A program made the position numbers and the translations under genes. Positions 11,820 to 23,134 of a stretch of 64,000 nt of DNA are shown here, one piece after another. The stretch's first letter is position 1. The number at the start of each line of letters is the position of its first letter. The DNA is from Lasiosphaeris hirsuta (lineage: Eukaryota; Ascomycota; Sordariomycetes; Sordariales; Lasiosphaeriaceae), in contig JAUKUA010000006.1 of assembly GCA_030549175.1 (NCBI GenBank), forward strand, positions 1,240,001 through 1,304,000. Direction: 5' to 3'. The notes beneath the pieces are model-generated. The model had not been told where the DNA came from, ran no database searches, and saw nothing but the letters and a program-made list of their open reading frames with translations.

Positions 11820-12713
11820 CTCCCCACTATCACTAGTATTCCTTTGGAAGACCTAGAACCCGACGTTCTCCGGAGTCTAGCTTCAGTGGTGACAGGTAGC
11901 CGCGACCCCCGCGTGTGAGTTACGAAAGGAACCGTTACTGTGACAGCCGACCTGGGGATCAACCTAATAGTACTATGGCCAACGTAAGTACTAAGGACGT
12001 GAAGGAATACCTACAGCGATAGACACTATGTTACTAAAGCTGTATAGATAAGTACTGATACCGGCCGTGGACCGACGTGTGATGGGCCGGCTTCGCCTAA
12101 CTTGTAGCTACGGATTTGTAGGGCGTGAGAGACGGGCGGCTAGAAGGGAGATTTGGGACTAACGGACGGCTAGGAAGATCCTTTAGGTATTTTGGTATCC
12201 TTATATCTTATACATAGCCTTCCATAAAAGAACAGGTATACCACAATGGATCCTCGAGAGGAAGAAGCTCCCTAGTTCTCTTTGGACAAACCTAGAAAGA
12301 TTATCAGTTGAACTTCAGTGAAGCTGAGAGGTAATATAACCTTATGAACCCTTCTGTTTCTCCTGACTTGTAACTACGAAGTATTATGTCTTATCTTCTG
12401 TTAGATCATTCCATCTCCCTGAACTTCCTTCTCCCTGGCTCTCTACTACTTCGTATTACGATAGTTAACTCCCTTACTATTCTATCCTAAACCTCTGAAT
12501 CGGACCTTGTACTTATTAGCCTTACGAAGATCAAGTCCTTGAGTTTGTCGTGTGAAAGCTCTAAACTAGACTAATAATAATTATCGGGATGGTTCGCTAA
12601 ATGGTTAAGTCGAGAGTTATAAAAAGGTTAAAGCTTTATAGTCTAACTCTTCATTTGATATCTTACCTTATAGTTATTACACCTTAAACCTTCTTAGGCT
12701 AGCTTATATCATA
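11820..12713 (+). repeat. 5'-truncated 5' LTR of element A
   Basis: The homology to the complete LTR at 1489-2857 begins at its internal CTCCCC (about 1944) and runs to the end (GCTTATATCATA for GCCTGTGTCACA). About 455 bp of the LTR start are missing. The left junction abuts broken element C, so both were cut at one breakpoint. It is strongly RIPed. Confidence 0.8.
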
Positions 12714-14071
12714 GATAATCTTTCTTATCTAAGAATACCTTATTACTATCTATTACTTACGATAGCTGGTAACCCCGTATCATACTTAGCCGTAATCTAG
12801 GGACGGGAAACCGAACCTTCTTCCGGTACCGACCTTATAATTTGGGAACCTCTTAAGATAGAAATCAAAACTATCAAGTAGTTTCCTATACTCCCGTTAA
12901 GCTTACAAACCATTTCTAAGCTTTCTTAATAGTTTGTCGACCTCCTTAACTAAGTCGCCGAAGCCTATAAGAAACTTTACTTCTTTATAAATAATATGTA
13001 TAAGTACAAGGATAGACTTAACTCCCTCGCTTTAACGTTTACTACCTTGGTTACCAACTACTAGTCGATAGTATAGTATGTTAGAACAAATTAATATGTC
13101 CTTGAAAGTACTTAGTAGGAACTAGAAGTATCTTATACTATCTTCGGTATCGAGGTTAACTAAAAATTAGCTTAATTTGCCACCTAAACGGCTTAACGTG
13201 AAAAATCCCTTAACCTTGTTGTCGTATGTACTGAAGTACTCCGTAAGGAAATTACTAAGTAAAAATAGTAGTAAGTACGATAAATATAGGAATAGGAGTC
13301 GTAGGCTAGGGAATAAAACGCCGAGCTTGTCCGAGTTAAAGAACTTCTTCGTATCTAAGAAGAAAAATAAACTCATTAAGACCGCTATAATGTAGAACCT
13401 AGCCACTGGTTTATCATAGCCTAGAGCTAATTTAACTCTTTTATAGCCTTATAACAACCGGGAGTATTACGAACCCCGAAGAACTAAGAACTATTTAATC
13501 AACTTAAGGCTTACTTTAATAACCTCATTAAAGAAGCTTTTGTATCGAGGTTAACACGAGTAAGACCTCATAACAAAGAATAAATTATTTAAAGAGTTAT
13601 AACTTGTTTATAGAAAATACCTTCTATTAAACCTTCACGATAGATGTTATAGCCGTCTAAAAAATTAACTTCTACATAGTACTTTAATTAAAACGAGGAC
13701 TTCCTCTCTGACTATAATCTCTAAAAATAGACTACCCGGGAAATCTCGACACGAGCTCAGAGATAGGTTAATAGTATGTAAAATTCTAATACTAGGATAA
13801 GAAGTAGAAACATCGGAAGAAACTTACCTTCTCGTTATATTAGGACGGGTATATTACTACCTCTTAACAATAATAATAATAACGACTTAGACGATGATTT
13901 ATATCATATGAGTTTATCTCCTAACTCTTTAGAACTACTAAAAGGCTTACCAAAGCCCTTAGAACCCCTAGGACCTCCGGGTCTAAGCTTCTGAAGCTCC
14001 TTACCCCTACGTAACCTTATAGTAATCCTTCTCAACCTTATCTATACTAACTAGGACCTAATCTATAATAA

Positions 14072-15300
14072 TGTGACACAGGCCAGCCCATGAAGGTCTG
14101 GGGTGTGACAACCACAAGGTGAGATATCGAATGAAGAGTTGGACTTAGAGACTTGATCTTCGCAAGGCTAATAAGCTTAAGGTCCGATTCAGAGGTTTAG
14201 AACAGAACGGTGAGGGAGTTAACTATCGTAATGCAAAGTGGTGGAGAGCTAGGAAGAAGGAGGTTCAGGGAGATGGAATGATCCACCAGAAGATAAGACA
14301 CAATACTTCGTAGTTACAAGTCAGGAGAAACAGAAGGGTTCACAAGGTTGTATTATCCCTCAGCTTTACTGAAGTTCAGCTGATAATCTTTCTAGGTTTG
14401 TTCAAAGAGAACTGGGGAGCTTCTTCCTCTCGAGGATCCGTCGTAGCATACCCGTCCTACTTATAGAAGGCTATGTATAAGATATAAGGATACTAAAATA
14501 CCTAAGGGATCCTCCTAGCCGCCCGTCGGTCCCGAATCTCCTTTTTAGCCGCCCGTCTCTCGCACCCTATAAATCAGCGGCTACAAGCCAAGTGAAGCCG
14601 GCCCATCATACGTTGATCCACGGCCGGTATTAGTACTTATCTATTTAGCTCTAGCGGCATGGTATCCATTGCTGTAGGTGTTCCTTCACGTCCTTAGTAC
14701 TTTCGTTAGCTACAGTACTGTTAGGTCGATCCCATGTCGGCTATCACAGTAACGGTTCCCTTCGTGACTTACGCGCGGGGGTCGTGGCCACCTGTCACCA
14801 CTGAAACTAGACTCCGGAGAACGTCGGGTTCCAGGTCTTCCAAAGAAATGCCAGTGATAGCGGGGAGGTCTATGATTCGAAAGACCAGCTGTAGGATCTG
14901 GGCTGACTGTACAGGTCCTATCCACGATACTAAGGTTAAATGGCTTGTCCATGACAAATCTGAAGTCTGATGACGTTGCCTAGCACGGGCGAGATCCGTT
15001 GTACGGCTACTCTGGCTTGTGAGTGGTTCTGGGCATTCTATTGTAACCCGTGGGCGCTTAGGAGAATCCGCTGACCTGTGTGCCGGCTAAATAGGCCATC
15101 AGCCACACGTGGGATCGTGTCCCGAGGTTGAGCCACGTTGTGGCCATCCTCTGTGATGGTTCCCTTGTCCACATGATCTATGGTGGATGTTCGTAGGTCG
15201 ATGGGTATGTGCTTTTTGTGTGTGGTTCGTGCCACTGGTTCGTGGCTCGGTCAAGGAGGTCAGCGACCTTGTTGACCTAGGTGAGCCTACCAGTGTGACA
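14072..15300 (-). mobile_element. Solo LTR (family 1), inverted, inserted in gag of element A, TSD AATAA
   Basis: This 1229-bp reverse-oriented copy of the 1489-2857 LTR starts TGTGACACAGGCC and ends CCAGTGTGACA on the plus strand. It is flanked by AATAA at 14067-14071 and 15301-15305, a perfect 5-bp duplication. It is only lightly RIPed compared with the host element. It is not the 5' LTR of element A: the orientation is opposite and the host frame continues on both sides. Confidence 0.9.
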
Positions 15301-18300
15301 AATAACACGAATACGATCCGTAAGTCCCGTGGTTAAGGTACTGCTATAACTATAACGAAACCTAAGAAATATAATAAAAAGGATAAAGGTAAGTTCGAGA
15401 CATGGTAGTATTTCGTTAAGGAATATTTTAGTATCTATAAGCGAAGTTTCCTTGACGATAAAGTTAAAATCGGCTTTGTCGGTACCTTTACTAAAGATAT
15501 TACCCTTAAATAGTATTAGAAAAGAGGGACTTAGATCGAAAAGCTTAGCTTAGTAGATCAATAGAATAACTATGTTACTACTATAGTCAAACGTTTCCGT
15601 GATCTAGTATAATAAGCTAAAGACTACGAGTCTATAAAGGCTCTGACCTACGACAGAGATATAAATGAGTATATGACAAAGTTTTAAAAACTTAATTATA
15701 CCGTCGACCTTAGTGGCTAAGCCTTATAATCGCTGGTTACTAATATTGTCTTAGAAGCTATGATAAATTTAATCTATTTATAAACGAGATATCTCCTACC
15801 TGATAATATTAACTTCCTTAAAGCCGTCGTTATAGCCGGTTTAATTTACGAAGACAAAATAAAGAACCGTGAGATTAATCGTAAAGTTAAATAGGGAAAA
15901 GAAAAGTTTACTTCGAATAATAAGAAACGTTTAAAGAAGGATAATCATAAGGAGGAAAATAATATCTCTAGCTTCCGTCTCGGTCTAGTATCTATTAACA
16001 AGTTTAAAAAGGGCCCGAAGTAAAAGTAATAAGACAAGGAGGATAAGCCCTTGGTATCTACCTAAACAAAGTATTAGTAAACTTATAAAGAAGCTATTAC
16101 TAAGATAGACTAAGCCGACATTAATAAATATAAGGTAAGTAAGAGATATTACCGTTATGGATGTTAAGGTTATAATACCCTCGAATGTTATAATAGGAAA
16201 ATTAAGGATAGTAAAGACATTCCTAAGTTACCTAGTAAAATCTCTAGAGCTAAGACTAAGCGTAGAAGAAAGGATAATAACGACGACGAGAAATAAGAAG
16301 ATACCTCTTCTCGACTATCTAAAAAGGCTAAAGTCTCTGTAATAACAGAAAAAGACTACCCTAAGCTTTTCTCCCGTATTATTAAACTATCCGATAGTAA
16401 GAATATATCAGATTTTTAATTGGTACCTTAAACCTCACGGTATCGGAACTTATGCCTCAACATACCATAATCTCTACTAAGAAGCGTACTTATTAACACG
16501 ATAACACTAAGAAGCCTTCTTATAAGAAGGCTAAGTATAACCATAAACTATACTATAGAAATTATAAGATTGTTCCTATGACTATTATTTACTATAAGAG
16601 CCGAGGAAATTTCTGTCTAAGTACTCCTTAATCCTAGGACATTAGGCCTGGTCATAAGCTAGGACCTTGTTAAAAAATGAAACATTTCTTATATATATAG
16701 AACGATCCTAAAGTCCTTAGAAGCCTTTAACGGAACTATTAACCTTAAATCCGGTAAGAAGTATACTAAGGAAATCGTTTTACGACACTAAGTAAAATAC
16801 TTTTCTCGTATCACGTTTAAAATCTCTCCCCTCGATATTAAATGTAATATCTTTTTATCGTACTAGTAACTATAATAATATTAGCCGGACTACTTATGAG
16901 ATCTTAACATAACGAAAATAGCCTTTATCTTAGATCATTATCGTTAAAACTATACCTCTTTTACGGTTCTAAGAAACAAAAGCTCTATCACTAATGTTAT
17001 TAAATCTTATATTGTAAAAATCTCCGAAAGATTTAAGATGTTTATACCTTTAGCGTCTCCTAAAGTAGCTTAGTAGCTACTAGATCACTAGCTATAGGAC
17101 TATATAATTAATATTATTAGAGATAAGAAGTTTCTATAGGAACTTCTCTATCTAATGTTACCCTTAGAAAAAAAGATTTTCCGTAAATAGCTTAACTAAA
17201 TACTCAAGGAAAGAAAAATATAAAAATTAAAATTATCTTATTCTTTACCTATCTTCTTTATAAATAAGGAAGTATCATTAGAAAAGGTAGCTACTAAAGA
17301 CTTAGAAAATCTCCGACTTATAGTCGACTACTAAAAGATTAACGAACAAACTGTTAAAAACCAATACTTACTACCTCTTATTACTAAGCTTTAAGACGTC
17401 TTTACCAGATTTATTATTTTTATAAAGATAGATCTAAAATCAAGTTTTAACTTAATCTGGATAAAGAAGGGCTACGAGTAGAAAATAACGTTCTAAACCT
17501 GTTACAGGCTTTTCGAGTTTAACATAATATCTTTTAGCCTTATTAATGTCCCTACTACTTTCTAAGGTATCAATCAAAGTCTCTTATCTTACATTAACGA
17601 CCTCCTCATTTATGTAAGTTCTAAAGAAGAATATAACAAAATTGTCGTTAAAGTCTTTAAGTAACTTTAGAAATATAATCTCGTTATAAACCTCTCTAAA
17701 TATATATAGGATATTAAGAAACTAGAATATCTAAGCTATATTATCAATACTAAAGATATCGTAATATTAAAGATAAGATAACATATATCCTTTTATAGGA
17801 ATAACTAAAATCGATAAAAGAAGTTTAATAATTTAATAAATTTACAAACTTCTATAAGTATTATATTAAAAGTTACTTATGTATTATTAAACTACTTATA
17901 GATTTTATTAACTTAACTTAGAAATCCTAGACGTAGAACAATTAAATAAACATAACATTTAAAGTATTAAAGAAAGCTTTTACTAAAGTTCTTATTCTAG
18001 TTTATTTCGACCTTAGTAAACTACCTATTATCAAACCTAACGTTTTAGATTATACGTTAGAAAAGATAATATCATAGAAGTAAGATGATAGTAAGATATA
18101 TCTTATGACGTTCTACTTAAGAAAACTAATCTCTATAGAAATTAACTACGAAATTTACGATAAAGAACTCTTAACGATAGTTAACTGTTTCTAACGATAA
18201 AGATATTCCCTCGAGGGTATTAAATATTATATCGAAGTCTTCTCAGATTACCATAACCTAGAATACTTCTAAACTACGAAGGTTTTTAACCGTTACTAGG

Positions 18301-20003
18301 CCCAATAGGCTTAGTAACTTATTACCTTTGACTTCGTCATTAATTTCCGTCCTAATACATAGAATACTAAGGCTAATACTCTCTTACGACGTGAAGAGTA
18401 TCTTCCTAAAGGGGGAGATAAAAACTAGCTAATAATCTTAGTTTTAAATAAGAAACACTTTTCCTATTTAAAAGCCCTAACGTTTATACTTTCAAAAGCT
18501 CGTCTCTATAACATTTTAATACTAAAATAAAACGAAAAATTTCTTAAGTAGATCAAAGTTACTACTTCCATAGACGAAACGTATCAAAAGACTTTAGTTA
18601 CCTCTAGAAAAGACGTAACTAACGAAGATAAAATCTTATTTATAAAAAATCATATCTAGGTCTCTAACAATAAGGAACTTAAGATCTAGATCGTCTATTC
18701 TAAATACGATATTAAAGTGGTAGGTTACATAGACATAGATAAGACCGTTAAACTTATCAAACGGTATATATACTAACAGAACCTTAAGAAGGACGTCGCT
18801 AAGTTTGTATACTCTTATCATAAGTATTAAAGTAATAAGCTAAGACGTTACCTTCCTTTTAGACTACTTTATCCTATCGAGTTAAAATACTTTCCCTAGA
18901 GGCTTATTTTAATAAACTTCATAATAGACCTTTCCCTCGTTAATAGATATAATTATATCTAAGTTATTATTGACACCTTTATTAAAATAATATACTTTAT
19001 TTCTCTAAAGGATAATACTAAGAAGACAGAAGACTTAATCCTAATCTTTATCTATGAATATTAGAAATATTATAATATGTCTATTATTATCATTTCTAAT
19101 TAGGATTTACGATTTAACATAAGCCTTTAACGTAACTTCCTTAAATATATCGGAGTCAAACTAAGGATATTAACTATATTTTATCCCGAAATAGATAGTT
19201 AGATAAAACGTCTTAATTAACATATCAAGGCTTATCTTAAAGCCTTCGTAAACTACGAGATAAATAACTAGGATATCCTGTTACCTATAGCTAAATTTAT
19301 ATGGAATAACATCAAATTAACTTTTATTAGTAGCTCTCCTTCTACACTAACTTTAGTTACTATCCGGCCGTAAATAACCTACTAGACAAGTCTATATATA
19401 ATCTACATAGTAAAATCATAGCTTACTAGATAACGACGGTCTATAAGAATCTCTACGAAACCCTTAAGGAATCTCGAAAGTAGATAAAGAAGTACGTAAA
19501 TTAAAAGCGAACGAAAGTACCCTCCTTTAAAAAAAAGTAACTAGTAATACTTAACACATAGAATATTAAGACTAAGAGACCTTCTAAGAAGCTAGATAGG
19601 AAGTTACTCGGTCCATTTAAGATCGTTAAGGTAATATCTCTTACAACTATGAAACTCGAACTCCTGGAGTATTAAAAGATTTATCCTACCTTCTACGTAT
19701 CTTTTATTAAGCCTTTCCGAACCGGCTCCTAGCCGATCCTTGACCTTATTTAAGTCTTAGAGTAAGTAGGAGATGTTTACCTTAAGAAATTCGTGGTAGA
19801 GAAAATTATAAACTTCTGTACTAAGAAAGAGATAGTAAAATATCACGTTAAATAGAAAGAATATCCTAAAGAAAAAGATTAGACCTAGGAACTATACGAA
19901 TACTTCTTTGACATCTAGGAACTTTGGGACTTCTACGTCAAGTACCTACATAAGCCTAAAGACCCCAAGGTTCTTAACCTAGGGATTTGGGGCGAATCTA
20001 CTT

Positions 20004-20017
20004 AGGAGGGGAGATGG
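20004..20017 (+). other. Polypurine tract of element A
   Basis: AGGAGGGGAGATGG sits immediately upstream of the 3' LTR start at 20018. This is the standard plus-strand primer position of LTR retrotransposons and confirms the element's orientation. Confidence 0.75.
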
Positions 20018-21332
20018 TATCATACTAGTAAGCTTACCTAGGTTAACAAGGTTACTAACCTCCTTAACCGAGCTATATACCAGCGGCACATATATACATA
20101 CATACATAACATACCTATTGACCTACAGATTACGTAGAGAAGGGAACTATCATTGAGAATGGCTATAACGTAGCTTAACCTTAGGACATGATCTTACATG
20201 TAGCTAATAGCCTATTTAGCTAACACACAAGTTAGTAAATTCTCCTAAGTACCTACGGGTTACGACGGAATACCTAGAACCACTCATAAGCCAGAGTAGC
20301 CGTATAACGGATCTCGCCCGTACTAGGTAACATCATTAGACTTTAGATTTGTTATAAACAAGCTACTTAACCTTAGTATCGTAATCAAGGCCTATATAGT
20401 CAGCCTAGATTCTACAGTTAGTCTTTTAAATTATAGACCTTTCCACTATCGCTGGCATTCCTTTAGAAGACCTAGAACCCGATGTTCTCTGGAGTCTAGC
20501 TTCAGTGGTGACAGGTAGCTACGACCCCCACGTGTAAGTTACGAAGGGAACCGTTACTGTGACAACTGACCTAGGGATTAACCTAATAGTACTGTAACTA
20601 ACGTAAGTACCAAGGACGTAAAGGAGCACCTATAACGATGGATACCATGCTACTAGAGCTATATAGATAAGTACTAATACCGGCCGTGGACTGACGTATG
20701 ATAGGCCGGCTTCACCTGGCTTATAGCTACAGATTTGTAAGGCGCGAGAGACGGGTAGCTAGAAGGGAGATTCGGGACTAACGGGCGGCTAGGAGGATCC
20801 TTCAGGTATTTTAATATCTTTGTATCTTATACATAGCCTTCCATAAAAGAACAGGTGTGCCGTGATAGATCCTCGAGAGGAAGAAGCTCCCTAGTTCTCT
20901 TTGGACAAACCTAGAAAGATTATCAGCTAAACTTCAGTGAAGCTAAGGGGTAATACAACCTTATGAACCCTTCTGTTTCTTCTGACTTGTAACTGCGAAG
21001 TATTATGTCTTATCTTCTGTTAGATCATTCCATCTCCCTGAACTTCCTTCTCCCTGGCTCTCTACTACTTCGTATTACGATAGTTAACTCCCTCACCGTT
21101 CTGTCCTAAACCTCTGAATCGGACCTTGTGCTTATTAACCTTGCGAAGATCAAGTCCCTGAGTTCGTCGTGTGAAAGCTCTGAACTAGACTAACAGTAAT
21201 TATCGGGGTGGTTCACTGAACAGTTGAGTCGAGAGTTAGGAAAAGGTTAAAGCTCTGCAGTCTGACTCTTCATTCGATATCTCACCTTGTGGTTGTTACA
21301 CCCCAGACCTTCTTGGGCTGGCCTGTGTCACA
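20018..21332 (+). repeat. 3' LTR of element A
   Basis: This 1315-bp LTR opens TATCATACTAG (RIPed TGTCACACTAG) and closes CCTGTGTCACA. RIP-type changes are dense in the first half and sparse in the last third, where sequence is close to the unmutated copy at 2400-2857. This gradient differs from the 5' LTR of the same element, which is mutated to its end. Confidence 0.85.
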
Positions 21333-22018
21333 CGGGGCCTTAACCGTTCGTCTCTTACGTCCTACCAATCAATGTTTCCACTAAGTGTTACTAACCCTTC
21401 CTTCGGTAGTCCACGGGTAGTATTAGTACTTAACTCCAATGATGTAATGACTACGACTACGGAGGTTCCTTCACGCCCTTGGTACTTACGTCGAATAGCG
21501 ACGGTTCCCTTCATGACCCCTTAGGCTTAGTTACAGCTACCTGTTACCATTGGGCTAGACTCCAAAGAACGTCGGGATTTAGGTCATCCACTTGGAACCG
21601 TCGCGGTAACTAGGAGGCCTGTCCTTAAACATCCTCCTGAAATATTATGTGGGTCTCCTGGCTGGCCAATGTAGCTCCCGACCACGATACTAAGGTTGTG
21701 TGGTTACTCGTACCAACCCTGAGGTCTGGTAATACTACAGCCTACGAGCTAGCCCCTTATGGTAGGCCGGCTCAACTTGTGAGTAGTGCCCGAGGTCCCG
21801 GCCTGGGCCGAGGATCCATCGACCTACGTACGGGCCAGGGATCCTGGTCGCACTTAGATTGTGGTGTGTGTGCGTGTCCTACAGGTTGAGCCACTTACGT
21901 GGCCACCGTTGTGGCCATCACGGTGGACCCAGGTCAGGGGGTGATCCATCCTGTTGACCTTAGGTGAGTCCACCAGTGTGACAGTCACGGAAGTGTTCAA
22001 CTATAAAGAGACGGGGGC
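21333..22018 (-). repeat. Partial LTR, family 1-related, minus orientation
   Basis: The plus-strand end at 21983 is CACCAGTGTGACA preceded by TTGACCTTAGGTGAG, the reverse complement of an LTR start. Upstream it matches the LTR only in patches, so it is a diverged subfamily. The opposite LTR end is missing. Bases 21984-22018 are an unassigned linker. Confidence 0.65.
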
Positions 22019-22541
22019 CCTACGATGGATCCTCGAGAAGAAGAAGCTCCCTAGTTCTTTTTAGAAACAGCCTAGAAAGATTATCAACTGAACTTCAGTG
22101 AAGCTAAGAGGTGATACAACCTTGTAAACCTTTCTGTTTCTCATTGACTTGTAACTACGAAAGCTCTGAATCAGACCAACACCACTGCCGGCCTGGAGTA
22201 GATGGTTAAGTTGATCTAGATTATAACTCTGCAGTTCGGTCATACCGAAGGTGACACACCTTGTGATTGTGTTACGTGGAAAATGTAGATAGCTCAGATA
22301 GGTTAGTCCGTTGTGCGCAGTCCCTGCGCTCAATTGAGCACAGGGAGTGCGCTGCCATATAATGGCAGCGCGCCCTCTAGACTGATTGCCAACAGCCACC
22401 CTTTACAATTATTTACACTACCATTACAATATGTCATGTCAGTGTTCATGTGAAGGACCACTAACCTAATGCTCACCAAAGCGGTCTTTTTGACCGTAGC
22501 AGATTGCCACACCCCAGTCTCGGTGACTGGCCTGTGTCACA
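22019..22541 (+). repeat. LTR 3' fragment (family 1) carrying the small element
   Basis: It starts at GATGGATCCTCGAGAAG, matching the middle of the LTR, and ends at the proper LTR terminus CCTGTGTCACA (22541). The 232-bp palindromic element plus its duplication is inserted near the end, between TTGTGATTG and CCACACCCC. Confidence 0.75.
22270..22501 (+). mobile_element. Small TG..CA palindromic element, copy 2, TSD GATTG
   Basis: A 232-bp non-coding insertion inside an LTR fragment. Its ends are TGTTACG and CGTAGCA, an imperfect 7-bp inverted repeat with TG..CA termini. GATTG flanks it at 22265-22269 and 22502-22506. It holds two adjacent palindromes: 22322-22345 centred on CTCAATTGAG, and 22349-22371 (GCGCTGCCAT-ATA-ATGGCAGCGC, perfect). 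A small hairpin (CGGTC-TTTTT-GACCG) lies just before the end. TG..CA and a 5-bp TSD fit a tiny solo LTR (TRIM/SMART-like). A palindromic MITE is the alternative. Confidence 0.75.
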
Positions 22542-22750
22542 TATTATCTGGGTTCCGGCTTGGCCCGTGGCCGTGCCTGAGGACCCATCGACCTGCGTGT
22601 GAGCTAGGGGTCGCCTGGTCGCGCGGTGTTGTGGAGTGTGTGTGTCCCACAGATAAGCTACAATGTGGCAACCGTTGTGGCCATCACTGTGGGCCTAAGT
22701 TAAGGAGGTGATACACCCTGTTGACCTTAGGTGAGCCTAGCAGTGTGACA
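22542..22750 (-). repeat. LTR 5' fragment, minus orientation
   Basis: This closely matches 21783-21983 and ends CTAGCAGTGTGACA at 22750. It is another truncated copy of the same LTR subfamily, abutting the family 2 LTR piece at 22751. Confidence 0.65.
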
Positions 22751-23134
22751 AGAACGCCTTGTTCAATTATGGTAGTAGAGAGAATTAATCGTAGGAAGGT
22801 AGGTATCTCAGATAGGGGTTTCACACTCTATCAAATAGATTGTTATTACTGGAGTTGGTGTTACTTTGGGATACAACAGAATGTAATTACTTAGGTTATG
22901 GAAGAGGAATCCTCACGCTCCAAGGTGACTAACACGTTGGCTACTTATATCTATCTAATGAAAGTACGTATGTATCTTTCTGGTGTATCTTTCTGGTGTA
23001 ATTCCTCGCTGATCTATGTGTTCTGTAGTAGAGTAGACAGATTACTATAATAGATCTGCCTGATCTGTTACGGATCACACAGATCACTTAAGTTACGTGA
23101 CTTGTCACGTGATCTACCAACCTGGGTTGTTACA
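22751..23134 (-). repeat. Family 2 LTR fragment, minus orientation
   Basis: It matches the element B LTR (6340-6818) from AGAACGCC through the shared 'aatcctcacgctccaagg' block to the terminus GGTTGTTACA at 23134. It retains the paired CACGTG motifs but a single copy of the 90-bp unit. It is less RIPed than the rest of the island and is its right-most recognisable transposon piece. Confidence 0.75.

Larger units (their letters stand above)
11820..21332 (+). mobile_element. Element A: RIP-degraded Ty3/gypsy chromovirus, plus strand, split by a solo LTR
   Basis: The internal part runs 12714-14071 and 15301-20017. A gag-like frame spans the inserted solo LTR. A CCHC zinc knuckle with RIP damage lies at about 16127-16195 (YRYGC*GYNTLEC). 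RT lies at about 17290-17760 (RLIVDY, KIDLKS, NDLLIYV blocks) and RNase H at about 17990-18420 (NYEIYDKEL, SDYHNLEYF, NTLLRREEY). The integrase core is at about 18830-19370 and a chromodomain at about 19785-19915 (KYHVK*KEYPKEKD). A polypurine tract (20004-20017) directly precedes the 3' LTR. Frames are collinear, but TAA/TAG replace Gln/Trp throughout. Without the nested LTR the element is about 8.3 kb. It is inactive. Confidence 0.88.

Noticed and set aside
14072..21332. Pairing 14072-15300 with 20018-21332 as the two LTRs of one element
   Set aside because: They are in opposite orientation, and 14072-15300 has its own AATAA target duplication; it is a nested solo LTR.
22322..22371. Palindromes as a CRISPR or plasmid origin
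   Set aside because: Only two palindromes, no spacer-repeat array, in a eukaryotic retroelement; better explained as part of the small mobile element.
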